Assembly (NCBI GenBank): GCA_016793465.1
Contig: JAEUJW010000010.1
Coordinates: 91,568 to 155,567 of the forward strand
Source: Myxococcales bacterium
GTDB lineage: Bacteria > Myxococcota > Polyangia > Nannocystales > Nannocystaceae
Direction: 5' to 3'
Length of the DNA stretch: 64,000 bases
In this document: positions 1-9,537 of the stretch, in pieces
Layout: every line of letters starts with the position of its first letter
Numbering within the stretch: position 1 is the first letter of the stretch
Notes under the pieces: model-generated
Database searches by the model: none
The model's input: the letters and a program-made list of their open reading frames with translations, nothing else
What the model was told of the DNA's origin: nothing
Made by a program: the position numbers and the translations under genes

Positions 1-219
1 GGCGGCCACGCGCTCCTGCTCCTCGGCCATCGACCCCGAGTTGTCGATCACGAAGAGGATGTCGACGTCCTTGTTGATCTCGATGGCGACCGTCTTCTCG
101 CCTTCGGAGGACTTGTCGTACTCGACCGGCTTCAGCGGGTGATCGAGGCAGGCAGTGAGCGCCAGCGCCGCGCCGGCGGCGAGCATGAAGCGGGAGCAGT
201 CAATAAAAACACGAGACAT
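1..219 (-). CDS. VWA-domain lipoprotein (partial, N-terminus only)
   Basis: Only the first 73 codons lie in the window and the gene runs off the left edge. Translation from ATG 219 gives a short basic N-terminus, a hydrophobic stretch and a lipobox ending LTAC (Cys near residue 28), so the product should be an outer-membrane or periplasmic lipoprotein. After a short linker comes DILFVIDNSGSMAEEQ, the MIDAS metal-binding motif (DxSxS) that opens a von Willebrand A domain. VWA domains bind proteins or ligands through a divalent metal. A GGAG-like site just upstream supports the start. The partner and exact role cannot be told from this fragment. Confidence 0.8.
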   Translation of the reverse strand, partial: MSRVFIDCSRFMLAAGAALALTACLDHPLKPVEYDKSSEGEKTVAIEINKDVDILFVIDNSGSMAEEQERVAA

Positions 220-439
220 GTGTGAACTCCGCGGGACGGTCCCTTGGGGCCCACCATCGCAAAGCTCCTCGCCCCTGTAAAGGTCCGTGACGCCCCGACT
301 TGCGGGCGGCCACGCGCGCTGGCTCTCGCCGCGGGCGCCGCTTGTCAGTCTCGGCAGGCCCTGACCTGGTCCGGGCGCCAACGCGGTTGGCAGACGCGGG
401 GCCCGCAGATCCGGGGGCCCCGCGACCTCACGCCCCGCC

Positions 440-1888
440 TCACTCGCCCGCGCGCTCGCGGTTCCCCTTGCCACGCGCCCGCACGACCAGCCGCACGGGC
501 ACGCCGCGCAGGTCCCAGCGCGTCCGGAACCGCCGCAGCAGGTAGCGCTCGTACTGCGGGGTCAAGCAGCGCCCGTGATTTGCCGATACGACGATCAGCG
601 GGGGATCGCTCTCGGCCTGGGTGGCGAACAGCAGGCGCACCATCCGCGGCCCGAACATCGGCGGCGAGTGCTCGGCGACCGCGGACGCCAGCTCGGCGTT
701 GAGATCCGCCGTCGGGATGCGCCGCCCGAGCGCCCGCGCCGTCTTCAGGCACGCCTCGAGCAGCTCGTCGAGCCCGCGCGCCCGGCCCTGCCCGGTCTCC
801 CGCCCCTCGCCGACGATCGACGTCTTGACGATGTACGGCCGCTCGAGGAACGCGAGCTCGTCCTGCGCCTGCGTCCACGCCGCGTGCGCGGCCTTCTTGT
901 CGCGCGCGACGAGGTCCCACTTGTTGAGCGCGACGACCACGCCCTTGCCGCGCTCGTGGGCCATGCGGGCGATCCGCTGGTCCTGATCGGTGACGCCCAT
1001 GGCCGCGTCGATCACCAGCACGACCACCTGCGTGCGCTCCATGGTGCGGATGGCCTTGATGGCCGCCAGCTTCTCCATGGCCCGGTCGATCTGCTTGCGC
1101 CGGCGCAGGCCCGCGGTGTCGATCAGCACCAGCGGCTGACCCGCGAACGTGAACGGCAGGTCGATCGGATCGCGGGTGGTGCCCGCCTCCGCGTCGACGA
1201 TGACCCGCGGCTCCTCGAGGATCGCGTTGATCAGCGTCGACTTGCCGGCGTTCGGCCGGCCCATGAACGCCATGCGCGTGCCCTCCGGCGTGGCCTGGGC
1301 GACGCCCTCGGGCGCCGTGCGCGTGGCCATGCGCTCCAGGATCGCGTCGTGCAGCTCCTCGCAGCCGCGCCCGTGCGCCGCCGAGACCGCCAGCACCTCG
1401 CCGAGCCCGAGCTCGAAGATCGCCGCGGCCGCCAGCTCGCGCGCCGGGTTGTCGGCCTTGTTGGCGACGACCAGCACCGGCCGCCCGGAGCGCCGCAGCA
1501 TGTCGCCGATCTCGCGGTCGACCGCCGAGAGCCCGTCGGCCACGTCGACCACGAACAGCAGCAGGTCGGCCTCGGCGATCGCCATGTCGGCCTGGATCTT
1601 GATGTGCCGCATCAGCCCGCCCTGGTCGCCGAGGTCGAGCCCGCCGGTGTCGACCACGAGGTAGCTGCGCCCGCCGTGGTTGACCGCGCCGTACAGGCGG
1701 TCGCGGGTCACGCCCGGGCGGTCCTCGACGATCGCCTTGCGCGCGCCGATCAGGCGGTTAAATAGCGTCGACTTGCCGACGTTCGGCCGCCCGACGATGG
1801 CGACCAGGCCGGCGTCCGCCGCCGTGGCCACCGGGCCCTCGTCCTCCGCGACCTCGTCGTCGCCCTGCCAGGTCTCGTCGTCGCTCAC
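440..1888 (-). CDS. der: Ribosome-assembly GTPase Der (EngA)
   Basis: Der is the tandem-domain GTPase that acts in 50S ribosome maturation. The 482-residue product has two complete G domains. In the first, GRPNVGKS lies at 33-40, DTGG at 80-83 and NKAD at 143-146. In the second, GRPNAGKS lies at 210-217, DTAG at 257-260 and NKWD at 322-325. A basic KH-like C-terminal domain follows (about 395-482), so length and order are normal for the family. The start is GTG 1888, overlapping the era stop by 4 bp (GTGA), which implies translational coupling. The first 30 residues form an acidic extension. The open frame continues far upstream but only as an artefact of high GC. Confidence 0.95.
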   Translation of the reverse strand: MSDDETWQGDDEVAEDEGPVATAADAGLVAIVGRPNVGKSTLFNRLIGARKAIVEDRPGVTRDRLYGAVNHGGRSYLVVDTGGLDLGDQGGLMRHIKIQADMAIAEADLLLFVVDVADGLSAVDREIGDMLRRSGRPVLVVANKADNPARELAAAAIFELGLGEVLAVSAAHGRGCEELHDAILERMATRTAPEGVAQATPEGTRMAFMGRPNAGKSTLINAILEEPRVIVDAEAGTTRDPIDLPFTFAGQPLVLIDTAGLRRRKQIDRAMEKLAAIKAIRTMERTQVVVLVIDAAMGVTDQDQRIARMAHERGKGVVVALNKWDLVARDKKAAHAAWTQAQDELAFLERPYIVKTSIVGEGRETGQGRARGLDELLEACLKTARALGRRIPTADLNAELASAVAEHSPPMFGPRMVRLLFATQAESDPPLIVVSANHGRCLTPQYERYLLRRFRTRWDLRGVPVRLVVRARGKGNRERAGE

Positions 1889-2862
1889 GCCTCGCCTCCG
1901 ATCGCCTCGTGCAGCCCGAGCCGTTGCATGAGCGCCGGGTCCCGGGTCCAGTTGGCCGTCACCACCACGTTGAGGAACAGGTCGCAGGCCCGCCCGCTCA
2001 GCTCGCCGACGGCCCGCCGCGCGTCCATCGAGATGGCCTTGATGGTCTGCCCGCCGCGGCCGATGACGATGGCCTTCTGGCTGTCGCGCTCGACGTGGAT
2101 GGTCGCGCGGATGATGTCCCGCGGCGGCCGCTTCTGCTCCTTGTACGACTCGACGGTCACCGCGCACGCGTACGGCAGCTCGTCTCCGAGGTGCTTGAAC
2201 AGCGCCGCCCGCACGCGCTCGCCCGCGTGCCAGCGCATGCTGCGGTCGCTGAGGCGGTCGTCCTCGAAGCGCGGCGGCCCGACCGGCAGGGCCCCGGCGA
2301 TGTACTGGCGCACGGCGTCGAGCCCCTCGCCCGAGTGCGCCGAGACCGGCAGGACCGCGCTGAACGCGTGCAGCCGGGCCCACGCGGCGATGACCGGGAG
2401 GATGAGCCCGCGCGGCTCGACCCGATCGATCTTCGTCAGCACCAGCGCGATCGGCTTGCCGAGGGTGATCAGGTCCTCGAGCGCCGCCTTCGCCCCGGGC
2501 CCCGGCTCCCACGCCTGCGCGACCTCGGCGTCGGCGACGATCGGCGCCTCGGCCAGCAGCAGCAGCACGTCGACCGCCCGCGCGCCGCGCATGGCCTCGT
2601 CGACCATGAACTTGTTGAGCGCCGACTTGGCCCGGTGGATCCCCGGCGTGTCGACCAGCACCGCCTGGAACCCCGGCTCGCTCCACACCCCGAGCATGCG
2701 CTCGCGGGTGGTCTGGGCGAACCGCGTGGCCACGGCCAGCTCGGCCCCGACCAGCGCGTTCAGCAGGCTCGACTTGCCGACGTTCGGCCGCCCGCACAAC
2801 CCCACGGTCCCGGCCCGAAACTCGGACCCGACCGTCTTCGCATCGTCGGCGGCGCCTGTCAT
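1885..2862 (-). CDS. era: GTPase Era, 30S ribosome assembly
   Basis: Era binds the 3' end of 16S rRNA and couples 30S assembly to the cell cycle. The 325-residue protein shows the Era/TrmE-type G domain: GRPNVGKS at 24-31, DTPG at 71-74 and TKID at 143-146. It ends in a type-2 KH RNA-binding domain with GRGG at 268-271. The first 15 residues are an extra polar leader. ATG 2862 is the first in-frame start before the conserved core. The stop codon overlaps the start of der, so the two GTPase genes form one transcription unit on the minus strand. Confidence 0.95.
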   Translation of the reverse strand: MTGAADDAKTVGSEFRAGTVGLCGRPNVGKSSLLNALVGAELAVATRFAQTTRERMLGVWSEPGFQAVLVDTPGIHRAKSALNKFMVDEAMRGARAVDVLLLLAEAPIVADAEVAQAWEPGPGAKAALEDLITLGKPIALVLTKIDRVEPRGLILPVIAAWARLHAFSAVLPVSAHSGEGLDAVRQYIAGALPVGPPRFEDDRLSDRSMRWHAGERVRAALFKHLGDELPYACAVTVESYKEQKRPPRDIIRATIHVERDSQKAIVIGRGGQTIKAISMDARRAVGELSGRACDLFLNVVVTANWTRDPALMQRLGLHEAIGGEA

Positions 2863-2997
2863 GGTGGGCCGGGGTTATTCGCCAGAACGCCATCCCTGGC
2901 AAGCTCCGGCGGCGCCCCGGGCCGCGCGTGAGCGCACGGCCGACCCGACCACCTGGTCACACATGTAGGATATTTGATTCCATCCGCCGACAGGCTC

Positions 2998-3357
2998 ATG
3001 CTGCGCGACATGGCCCTCGCCCTGGAACGCCGCGCCTCCGCCCGGATCGACAAGGTCTTCCGCGTCCTCGTGTTCTCGGAGGAGTTCGGGGAGCAGTGGT
3101 TCGTCGCCCGCAACATCTCCGAGACCGGCATGTTCGTGGAGATGCCCGAGCCCCTGCCGCTGCGCACCAAGGTCGTGGTCCGCTTCCAGCTGCCCGACGA
3201 CGACGCGGCCATCTGCGCGATCGCCCGCATCCAGAACCACTACTACCTGCAGTTCTCGGGGCCCACCGGCATCCAGGCGCTCGCCGGGGTCGGGCTCAAG
3301 TTCCTCCGCTTCGTGCCCGAGATCGGCGCGTCGATGCCGGCCGAACGCCTGCACTGA
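2998..3357 (+). CDS. PilZ-domain protein (probable c-di-GMP receptor)
   Basis: This is a small single-domain protein of 119 residues. It contains both halves of the PilZ c-di-GMP signature: an arginine cluster near the N-terminus (ERRASARI, the RxxxR motif) and NISETGMF, the [D/N]xSxxG motif, about 25 residues later. Single PilZ proteins are common in myxobacteria, where they control motility or polysaccharide output. The family role is known; the target here is not. The start is uncertain. ATG 2998 or ATG 3010 both retain the domain, and a TTG at 2974 would add eight residues but sits almost on top of a TAGGAT -10-like hexamer (2966-2971). Confidence 0.8.
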   Translation: MLRDMALALERRASARIDKVFRVLVFSEEFGEQWFVARNISETGMFVEMPEPLPLRTKVVVRFQLPDDDAAICAIARIQNHYYLQFSGPTGIQALAGVGLKFLRFVPEIGASMPAERLH

Positions 3358-3472
3358 GCGCCGCGCGCGGGCAAGCCGCGATCAGCCAGGTCGCGGCGCC
3401 CCGCGAGCGCCCGAGGAACGCCGACGGGCGGCAGATCGGGCGAACGGGCGCAGGCTTCGGCGGGTCTTCGAC

Positions 3473-3638
3473 CGCGCGAGCGCATGACGACGGTCTTCGA
3501 ACTTCGCGGCGCCGTGCCTCCCGCGCGAGCGCATGACGACGGTCTTCGAACTTCACGGCGCCGTGCCTCCCGCGTGAGCGCATGACGACGGTCTTCGAAC
3601 TTCGCGGTGCCGTGCCTCCCGCGCGAGCGCATGACGAA
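3473..3638. repeat. 49-bp tandem repeat, about 3.4 copies
   Basis: The word CGCATGACGACGGTCTTCGA recurs at 3481, 3530 and 3579, with a partial copy at 3628, an exact 49-bp period and few mismatches. Read on the minus strand, each unit contains AAGTTCGAAGACC, which resembles AAGTTCGAGGACC in the last codons of the neighbouring minus-strand gene (stop at 3692). The flank beyond the array (3400-3470) also resembles the sequence around that stop codon. The array therefore looks like an expanded, diverged duplication of the gene's 3' end. It occupies most of the 334-bp gap 3358-3691, where I see no gene. Confidence 0.85.
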
Positions 3639-3691
3639 CGCCGACGCCCGGGCGCCGTGGGCGTCCGGGCGGCGGATCGCGACGAGCCGGC

Positions 3692-4690
3692 TCAGGGCTT
3701 CGGCAGGTCCTCGAACTTCTTGCCCGGCTTGATCGTCGGCGCCTTCGGCTCTTCCTTCTTCGGCGTCGTCGGCTTCTTCGGCGTCGTCGGCTTCTTCGGC
3801 GTCGTCGGCTTCTTCGGCTCGGTCGGCGTCGTCGGCGTGGGGGTGGTCGGCGTCGTCGGCGTGGTCGCCGGAGGCGTGGTCGCTGGAGGCGTCGTCCCGG
3901 CCGGGGTCGTCGGGGTGCCTGCGGGCGGCGTACCGGCCGGGGTGCCCGCGGGCGGGGTGCCTTCCGGGGTGCCGGCCGGCGGCGTGCCCGCCGGGGTGCC
4001 GGCCGGCGGCGCGGCGACCGGCGGGGTCGCGGCCGGGGTCTCGGGCGCGGGGGTCGGCTCGGCCGGCGCGGCCTCTTCGGTCGGCGCCGCCATCGTGCGT
4101 TGATACACCACGAAGCCGCCGCCGCCGACGGCGCCGAGGCCGAGCAGGACGATGAGCCAGGCCGGCACGCCGCGGCTCAGGTTGCTCTCGGCCCGCTCCG
4201 GCCGATCGCGGCCGATGTCCGGCATCGACCCGAGGCTGCCGACGAACGTGCCCTTCGGGCCGCTGCTCGGCGCGTGGCTGCCGGAGAACTCGAACACCGT
4301 GCGGTTGCCCCCGGCGAGCTCGTCGTTGCGGCCCTGCGCGGGCGGCGGCGGCACCGGAGCGGCCCCCGGATACGGCGCCTGCGGGTACGGCTGCTGCGGC
4401 GGCTGCTGCGGGTACGGCTGCTGCGGATAGGCCTGCTGCTGCGGATACGGCTGCTGCGGATACGGCTGCTGCGGATACGGCTGCTGCGGGTACGGCTGCT
4501 GCTGAGGGTACGCCTGTTGCTGCGGGTACTGCTGCTGCTGCGGGTACGGAGCCGGCGCCGCCCCGGGCAGCTGCACGGCCACCCCGATCTGCGCCGGCAC
4601 GTACTGCGGACCGGCCGGAGGTGCCGCCCGCGAGGGATCGGCGCTGCTGCCGAGCGGCAACGTGGAGGACGGCGGCGGGTTCTGGTTCAC
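3692..4690 (-). CDS. Pro/Gln-rich single-pass membrane protein, YPQQ repeats
   Basis: This 332-residue protein has no recognisable enzyme domain. The N-terminal third is a low-complexity Pro/Gln/Tyr region with about ten PYPQQ/AYPQQ units. A polar segment follows, then one transmembrane helix near residues 175-195 (WLIVLLGLGAVGGGGFVV). The C-terminal part is built of Pro/Thr/Gly repeats (TPAGTPP) and four PTTPKK units, and ends in KFEDLPKP. The start is GTG 4690 with GGAG eight bases upstream. The design suggests an envelope-spanning or scaffold protein whose tails lie on opposite sides of a membrane. Function is unknown. The sequence after its stop codon is a decayed copy of its own 3' end. 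Confidence 0.75.
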   Translation of the reverse strand: MNQNPPPSSTLPLGSSADPSRAAPPAGPQYVPAQIGVAVQLPGAAPAPYPQQQQYPQQQAYPQQQPYPQQPYPQQPYPQQPYPQQQAYPQQPYPQQPPQQPYPQAPYPGAAPVPPPPAQGRNDELAGGNRTVFEFSGSHAPSSGPKGTFVGSLGSMPDIGRDRPERAESNLSRGVPAWLIVLLGLGAVGGGGFVVYQRTMAAPTEEAAPAEPTPAPETPAATPPVAAPPAGTPAGTPPAGTPEGTPPAGTPAGTPPAGTPTTPAGTTPPATTPPATTPTTPTTPTPTTPTEPKKPTTPKKPTTPKKPTTPKKEEPKAPTIKPGKKFEDLPKP

Positions 4691-4795
4691 AGTGCGTCTC
4701 CTTCGAGGCTACCGGGCGGTCCCGGGCGTCGCCGAGTGTGCCACGACGGCGAGCGGGGGGCGAGCAATCCGCGTTCTGCGGAGGAGCGGCTCTGA

Positions 4796-4801
4796 TACGC
4801 T
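4796..4801 (+). promoter_or_regulatory. Putative -10 hexamer (TACGCT) of tmk
   Basis: TACGCT ends 9 nt before ATG 4811 and there is no Shine-Dalgarno sequence between them. With usual -10 to start-site spacing, transcription would begin at or next to the A of the start codon. Confidence 0.5.
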
Positions 4802-4810
4802 CCGCCACGC

Positions 4811-5434
4811 ATGACGGGACGGCCACCGGGACGCTTCATCGTGATTGAAGGCATCGACGGCAGCGGCACCACGCTGCAAACGCGCGCCCTCGGCGAATGG
4901 CTTGCTGCCCGCGGCCACGCGGTGCTGGAGACCCGCGAGCCCTCGACCGGCGCGATCGGTGCGCTCGCCCGTCGGCGCCTCGCCGTCGACGCCGCCCCCG
5001 ATCCCGCGACGCTGGCCCTCCTCTTCGCCGCGGATCGCCTCGATCACATCGCCCGCGAGGTCGCGCCCGCCCTCGCCGCCGGGCAGGTCGTGCTGTCCGA
5101 CCGATACCTGCTGTCCTCCTTCGCCTATCAAGCCCTCGACTGCGACGAGGCGTGGGTCCGCCAGATCAATCGTCAGGCCCCGCGCCCCGACCTCACGCTC
5201 GTGCTCGACGTGCCCGCCGACGTCGCCTTCGCCCGGGTCCAGCGCCGCCAGGCCGACGGCGCCGCGGTCGCCGAGCGCTTCGACGCCCTCGATCTGCAGC
5301 GCCGCCTCGCCGCCGCCTATCGCCGCCTCCACGACGACCCTGAGCTCGGACCGATGGTCGTGGTCCCCGGCGATCGCCCGCCCGCCGAGGTGACCGCCGC
5401 CCTCGCCGAGGCGCTGCGCGCCGCCGGGCTGTAG
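4811..5434 (+). CDS. tmk: Thymidylate kinase (dTMP kinase) with atypical P-loop
   Basis: The enzyme phosphorylates dTMP to dTDP in the dTTP pathway. The 207-residue protein has the family architecture: FIVIEGIDGSG at the N-terminus, TREPSTGAIG (substrate-binding RExP region, near 42), SDRYLLSSFAY at 96 (DRY motif) and an Arg-rich lid around 145-157. Length is normal. The oddity is the Walker A loop. The family has GxxGxGKTT or GKST, but here it reads GIDGSGTT (14-21), with Thr at the position of the invariant lysine. Some proteobacterial enzymes may share this variant; I cannot check. ATG 4811 lies 9 nt after a TACGCT hexamer. Confidence 0.9.
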   Translation: MTGRPPGRFIVIEGIDGSGTTLQTRALGEWLAARGHAVLETREPSTGAIGALARRRLAVDAAPDPATLALLFAADRLDHIAREVAPALAAGQVVLSDRYLLSSFAYQALDCDEAWVRQINRQAPRPDLTLVLDVPADVAFARVQRRQADGAAVAERFDALDLQRRLAAAYRRLHDDPELGPMVVVPGDRPPAEVTAALAEALRAAGL

Positions 5435-5503
5435 CCGCAAGAGCCCCGCGTGCACCTGTCCGGGGCCTCCGGACCGAGGTTGCGCGGGCGCCCCGCCGCG
5501 GAC

Positions 5504-5509
5504 TACCAT
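5504..5509 (+). promoter_or_regulatory. Putative -10 hexamer (TACCAT) of a small gene
   Basis: TACCAT ends 7 nt before ATG 5517. Its last three bases run into an in-frame upstream ATG (5508), which makes 5517 the more likely start if the message is leaderless. Confidence 0.4.
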
Positions 5510-5516
5510 GCCCGGG

Positions 5517-5792
5517 ATGATCGAATACGCCGTCCTCTGCAAAGCCATCGAGGAGTGGAAGTCCGGACGTCCGGCCTCCCCCGTCGCCGCCACGCGCCCC
5601 GCGATCCCGACCCGCCAGGCCGCACCCGCCGAGGAGCCCGAGGAGGTCGTCGAGTACTCCGGCATGTACGAGTCCGGCGAGGCCGCCGAGGCCGTCGAGG
5701 CCGTCGAGGCCCCCGCCGAGCCGCAGGAGTCGACCGTCATCTACCAGCTCCCCGACTACGAGAACGTCGACGTCAACGACGACGATCGGTGA
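5517..5792 (+). CDS. Small acidic hypothetical protein
   Basis: The product is 91 residues (94 if the ATG at 5508 is used). The first 18 residues (MIEYAVLCKAIEEWKSGR) form a plausible amphipathic helix. The rest is disordered and rich in Ala, Glu, Pro and Val, with AEAVEAVEA-type repeats, and ends in an acidic DVNDDDR. It lies between tmk and pgk on the same strand and codon use matches its neighbours. I do not recognise a family. A perfect palindrome begins 8 bp after the stop codon. Confidence 0.55.
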   Translation: MIEYAVLCKAIEEWKSGRPASPVAATRPAIPTRQAAPAEEPEEVVEYSGMYESGEAAEAVEAVEAPAEPQESTVIYQLPDYENVDVNDDDR

Positions 5793-5799
5793 ACCTGTC

Positions 5800-5819
5800 C
5801 GAAGGGACATGTCCCTTCG
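5800..5819. promoter_or_regulatory. 20-bp perfect palindrome with GGGACATGTCCC core
   Basis: CGAAGGGACATGTCCCTTCG is a perfect 20-bp inverted repeat with no loop, between the small acidic gene and pgk. With no spacer at its centre it would make a poor hairpin, so an operator or interspersed repeat is as likely as a terminator. Related GGGACA/TGTCCC sites occur near 9485, 33874, 48623 and 54354. Confidence 0.5.
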
Positions 5820-5990
5820 CGCCGCGACGCCCCGGCGCCGCGTGACCCGCCCGCGGTCGTCACGCGGCGATCGTCGCGTCGATCCGCCGTGCAGACGCCG
5901 TCTGGCGTCGTTTGCGCGGCCGCGCCCGCCGAAACCTCACGGCCCGCGCCGTGGACACGTTCCGCGGGCGTCGGTATCCCTGCCTCCGCC

Positions 5991-7226
5991 ATGCCGGACA
6001 GCCAGCAACCGTTCGACGCGCCTCCGGGGCTCGACAGCCTCGACGTCGAGAACCGCCGCGTGTTCGTCCGTGTCGACTTCAACGTCCCCCTGAAAGGCAG
6101 CGAAGTCCGCGACGACACCCGCATCAAGGCGGCCCTCCCGACCATCCGCCGCCTGCGCGAGCGCGGCGCCCGGCTGATCCTCGCCTCGCACCTCGGCCGC
6201 CCGGACGGCGCCCCCGATCCGAAGTACAGCATGGAGCCCGTCGGCGCCCGCCTGGCGGAGCTGCTCGACGCCGAGGTCCGCCTGCCCGACGAGGTCGTCG
6301 GCGACGGCGTCACCAAGCTCGTGCTCGACACCCGCGCGCAGCAGATCGTCCTGCTCGAGAACCTGCGCTTCCACCCCGGCGAGACCAAGAACGACCCGGC
6401 CTTCGCGCAGGCCCTCGCGCACCTGTGCGAGGCCTACGTCAACGACGCCTTCGGCGCCTCGCACCGCGCCCACGCGTCGGTCGTCGGCGTGCCGAAGCTG
6501 GTCGCCGCCCACGCCGCCGGCCTGCTGCTCGCCGCCGAGATCGAGGCGCTCGGCAAGATCGTCCACAAGCCCGAGCACCCGTTCGTCACCGTCATCGGCG
6601 GAGCCAAGGTGTCGGACAAGCTGCCGGTGCTGCTCGCCACCCTCGGCCGCCTGCAGGCCGGCGACAGCATCCTGATCGGCGGCGCCATGGCCAACACCTT
6701 CCTGGCCGCCCGCGGCCTCGCCGTCGGCGCCTCGCTGCACGAGCCCGACCGCGTCGGCGACTGCAAGCAGCTGCTGACCCGCGCCGAGGCCCGCGACATC
6801 CGCGTGCTGCTGCCCACCGACCTGCGCGTCGGCAAGGGCCTGCAGGCCAAGGACGCCCGCGTCGTCCAGGTCGCCACCGCCGACATCGCCGCCGACGAGA
6901 TGGCCCTCGACATCGGCCCCGAGAGCGAGACCCGCTTCGCCGCGGCCGTCGGCGGCGCCAAGATGCTGTTCTGGAACGGCCCCATGGGCCTGTTCGAGAA
7001 CCCCGCGTTCGCCAGCGGCACCCTCGCGGTCGCCCGCGCGGTCGCCGACTGCGGCGGCTACACGGTGGTCGGCGGCGGCGACAGCGTCGCGGCCATCCAG
7101 GACAGCGGCGTGGCCGATCGCATCGACCACATCTCGACCGGCGGCGGCGCCTCGCTCGAGATGATCGAGGGCCAGGTCCTGCCCGGCGTCGAGGTCCTGC
7201 TGCAGCACCCCCACCGGAGCGCCTGA
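5991..7226 (+). CDS. pgk: Phosphoglycerate kinase
   Basis: The enzyme transfers phosphate between 1,3-bisphosphoglycerate and ADP in glycolysis and gluconeogenesis. The 411-residue protein carries the PGK signature [12 protein letters not shown] near residue 25, SHLGRP near 67, the hinge region, and a C-terminal nucleotide loop with GGGDSVAA and [10 protein letters not shown]. Size is normal. ATG 5991 leaves a 20-residue N-terminal extension before the conserved core; the frame is open upstream to a GTG but without family similarity. It is the first gene of a four-gene run: tpiA starts 2 bp after its stop. No gapA is present beside it. Confidence 0.97.
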   Translation: MPDSQQPFDAPPGLDSLDVENRRVFVRVDFNVPLKGSEVRDDTRIKAALPTIRRLRERGARLILASHLGRPDGAPDPKYSMEPVGARLAELLDAEVRLPDEVVGDGVTKLVLDTRAQQIVLLENLRFHPGETKNDPAFAQALAHLCEAYVNDAFGASHRAHASVVGVPKLVAAHAAGLLLAAEIEALGKIVHKPEHPFVTVIGGAKVSDKLPVLLATLGRLQAGDSILIGGAMANTFLAARGLAVGASLHEPDRVGDCKQLLTRAEARDIRVLLPTDLRVGKGLQAKDARVVQVATADIAADEMALDIGPESETRFAAAVGGAKMLFWNGPMGLFENPAFASGTLAVARAVADCGGYTVVGGGDSVAAIQDSGVADRIDHISTGGGASLEMIEGQVLPGVEVLLQHPHRSA

Positions 7227-7228
7227 GC

Positions 7229-8008
7229 ATGGCACGCATCCGCTGGGCGATCGGCAACTGGAAGCAGAACCTGCTGCGGGGCGCCGCCGAGGAGCTCGCC
7301 ACCGGCATCGTCGGCGAGCTGCCCGAGGCCGTGCTCGACGGCAGCAAGCACGTGAAGGTCGGCATCGCGCCGACCTTCGTGGCCCTCGACGCCGTGCGCC
7401 CGTGGGTCCGCCCCCAGGGCCCGCTGTTCCTGTTCGGCCAGAACGTGGCCGCCCAGGAGGAGGGCGCCTTCACCGGCGAAGTCGGCCCCGGCATGTTGCT
7501 CGACATCGGCGCCCACGGCGCGCTCGTCGGCCACTCCGAGCGCCGGGCCCACTTCCACGAGACCGACGAGCTGATCGCCCGCAAGGTCGCGGCGGCCCTC
7601 GAGGCCGGCCTGCGGGTGGTGCTGTGCGTCGGCGAGGGGCTCCAAATCCGCGAGGCCGGCAACCACGAAAGCTTCGTGATCTCGCAGCTCTCGGCCGCAC
7701 TTTCGAACCTCGCACCCGAGCTCGTCACCGACCGCCTGATCCTCGCCTACGAGCCGGTCTGGGCCATCGGCACCGGCAAGACCGCCACCCCTCGCGACGC
7801 CAGCGCGATGCACAGGAAGATCCGGGCCTGGATGGAGCAACGCTTCGCCGCCGCCGGCGCCGACAGATCCATCCTCTACGGTGGTAGCGTGAAGCCCAAC
7901 AACGCCGCGGCCCTCATGGCCGCCGGCGACATCGACGGCTTCCTCATCGGCGGCGCCTCCCTCGAGGCCGAGGCATTCCTGCAGATCGTCCGCCTCGTGA
8001 TCCCCTAA
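7229..8008 (+). CDS. tpiA: Triosephosphate isomerase
   Basis: The enzyme interconverts dihydroxyacetone phosphate and glyceraldehyde 3-phosphate. The 259-residue TIM barrel shows every catalytic element: Asn10 and Lys12 in GNWKQN, His102 in GHSERR, Glu175 in AYEPVW, and the flexible loop 6 AIGTGKT (179-185). The phosphate-gripping GGSVKPNN follows. The start lies 2 bp after the pgk stop, so the two glycolytic genes are probably translationally coupled. Confidence 0.97.
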   Translation: MARIRWAIGNWKQNLLRGAAEELATGIVGELPEAVLDGSKHVKVGIAPTFVALDAVRPWVRPQGPLFLFGQNVAAQEEGAFTGEVGPGMLLDIGAHGALVGHSERRAHFHETDELIARKVAAALEAGLRVVLCVGEGLQIREAGNHESFVISQLSAALSNLAPELVTDRLILAYEPVWAIGTGKTATPRDASAMHRKIRAWMEQRFAAAGADRSILYGGSVKPNNAAALMAAGDIDGFLIGGASLEAEAFLQIVRLVIP

Positions 8009-8029
8009 ACTACCGCCCGCGGCACCCGC

Positions 8030-8694
8030 ATGTTCGACATCCTCGTCACCATCATCACCGTCTTCTACGTGATCGTCTGCATCCTGATGGTCCTGATCAT
8101 CCTGTTGCAGGCCGGCCGCGGCGGCATGGGCACGGCCCTCGGCGGTGGCGCCTCGCAGAGCGTGTTCGGCGGCGGCGGCAGCTCCGACGTGCTGGCGAAG
8201 ATCACCCAGGGCTGCGCCGGCAGCTTCATGGTGTTCGCGATGTTCCTCGCCTACGCCAGCGCCCACTCCGGCTCCGACCGCCTGCAACAAAAGAGCGAGG
8301 AGGCCAACGCCGAGGAGCGCGCCGCCGGCGACAACGAGGTCGTCGACTACGAGCAGATCGGCCCCAACCCGCTCCCGCTGCCGTCCAAGCGCGACGCCAA
8401 GGCCGCCGCCCCGGTCACGCCGGCCGCCCCGCCGACCCCGGCCGAGCCCGCGGCCGACGCCCCGGCCGACGCCGTCGATCCCGCCGCCCCTGCCGACGCG
8501 CCGCCACCCGACGCAGCCCCGCCGGCCGAGCCGACCGACACCAAACCCGCCGACGCCGAGCCCGTCGAGGCCAAGCCCGAGACCAAGACGGAGCCCAAGA
8601 AGCCGCGCACCCGGCCGGCCAAGCCCCCCGTCGCCGCCGAGCCCGCCGCCGAGCCCGCCGCCGAGCCCCCCCCGGCCGAGCCCGCCCCCGCCCC

Positions 8695-8698
<4 letters not shown>
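8030..8698 (+). CDS. secG: SecG subunit of the Sec translocon, with long Ala/Pro-rich tail
   Basis: SecG is the small accessory subunit of the SecYEG protein channel. Residues 1-80 match the family: a first transmembrane helix (about 5-27), the conserved cytoplasmic loop LLQAGRGGMGTALGGGASQSVFG split over 25-47, and a second helix (about 62-79). SecG proteins are usually about 70-130 residues. This one is 222 because of a disordered tail rich in Ala, Pro, Asp and Glu with Lys/Arg patches. The last 4 bp overlap the dapF start (ATGA). The pgk-tpiA-secG order is common in bacteria. Confidence 0.92.
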
Positions 8699-9480
<782 letters not shown>

Positions 9481-9484
9481 CCCC

Positions 9485-9513
9485 CGGGACATGTCCCGAG
9501 CGACATGTCCCGA
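9485..9513. terminator. Double palindrome between convergent genes
   Basis: CGGGACATGTCCCG (9485-9498) is a perfect palindrome, followed at once by a second imperfect copy (CGACATGTCCCG, 9501-9512). It fills the 57-bp gap between the dapF stop and the stop of the converging minus-strand gene. It may end transcription in both directions or bind a dimeric protein. There is no T-run. Confidence 0.4.
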
Positions 9514-9537
9514 GCGCCAGCCGCGACGCGCCGCCGA

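Noticed and set aside
3582..4103. Plus-strand frame with GVVG/GGVPAG repeats
   Set aside because: It is the complement of the Pro/Thr/Gly repeats in the membrane protein gene 3692-4690, which has a ribosome site, a membrane helix and sensible composition.
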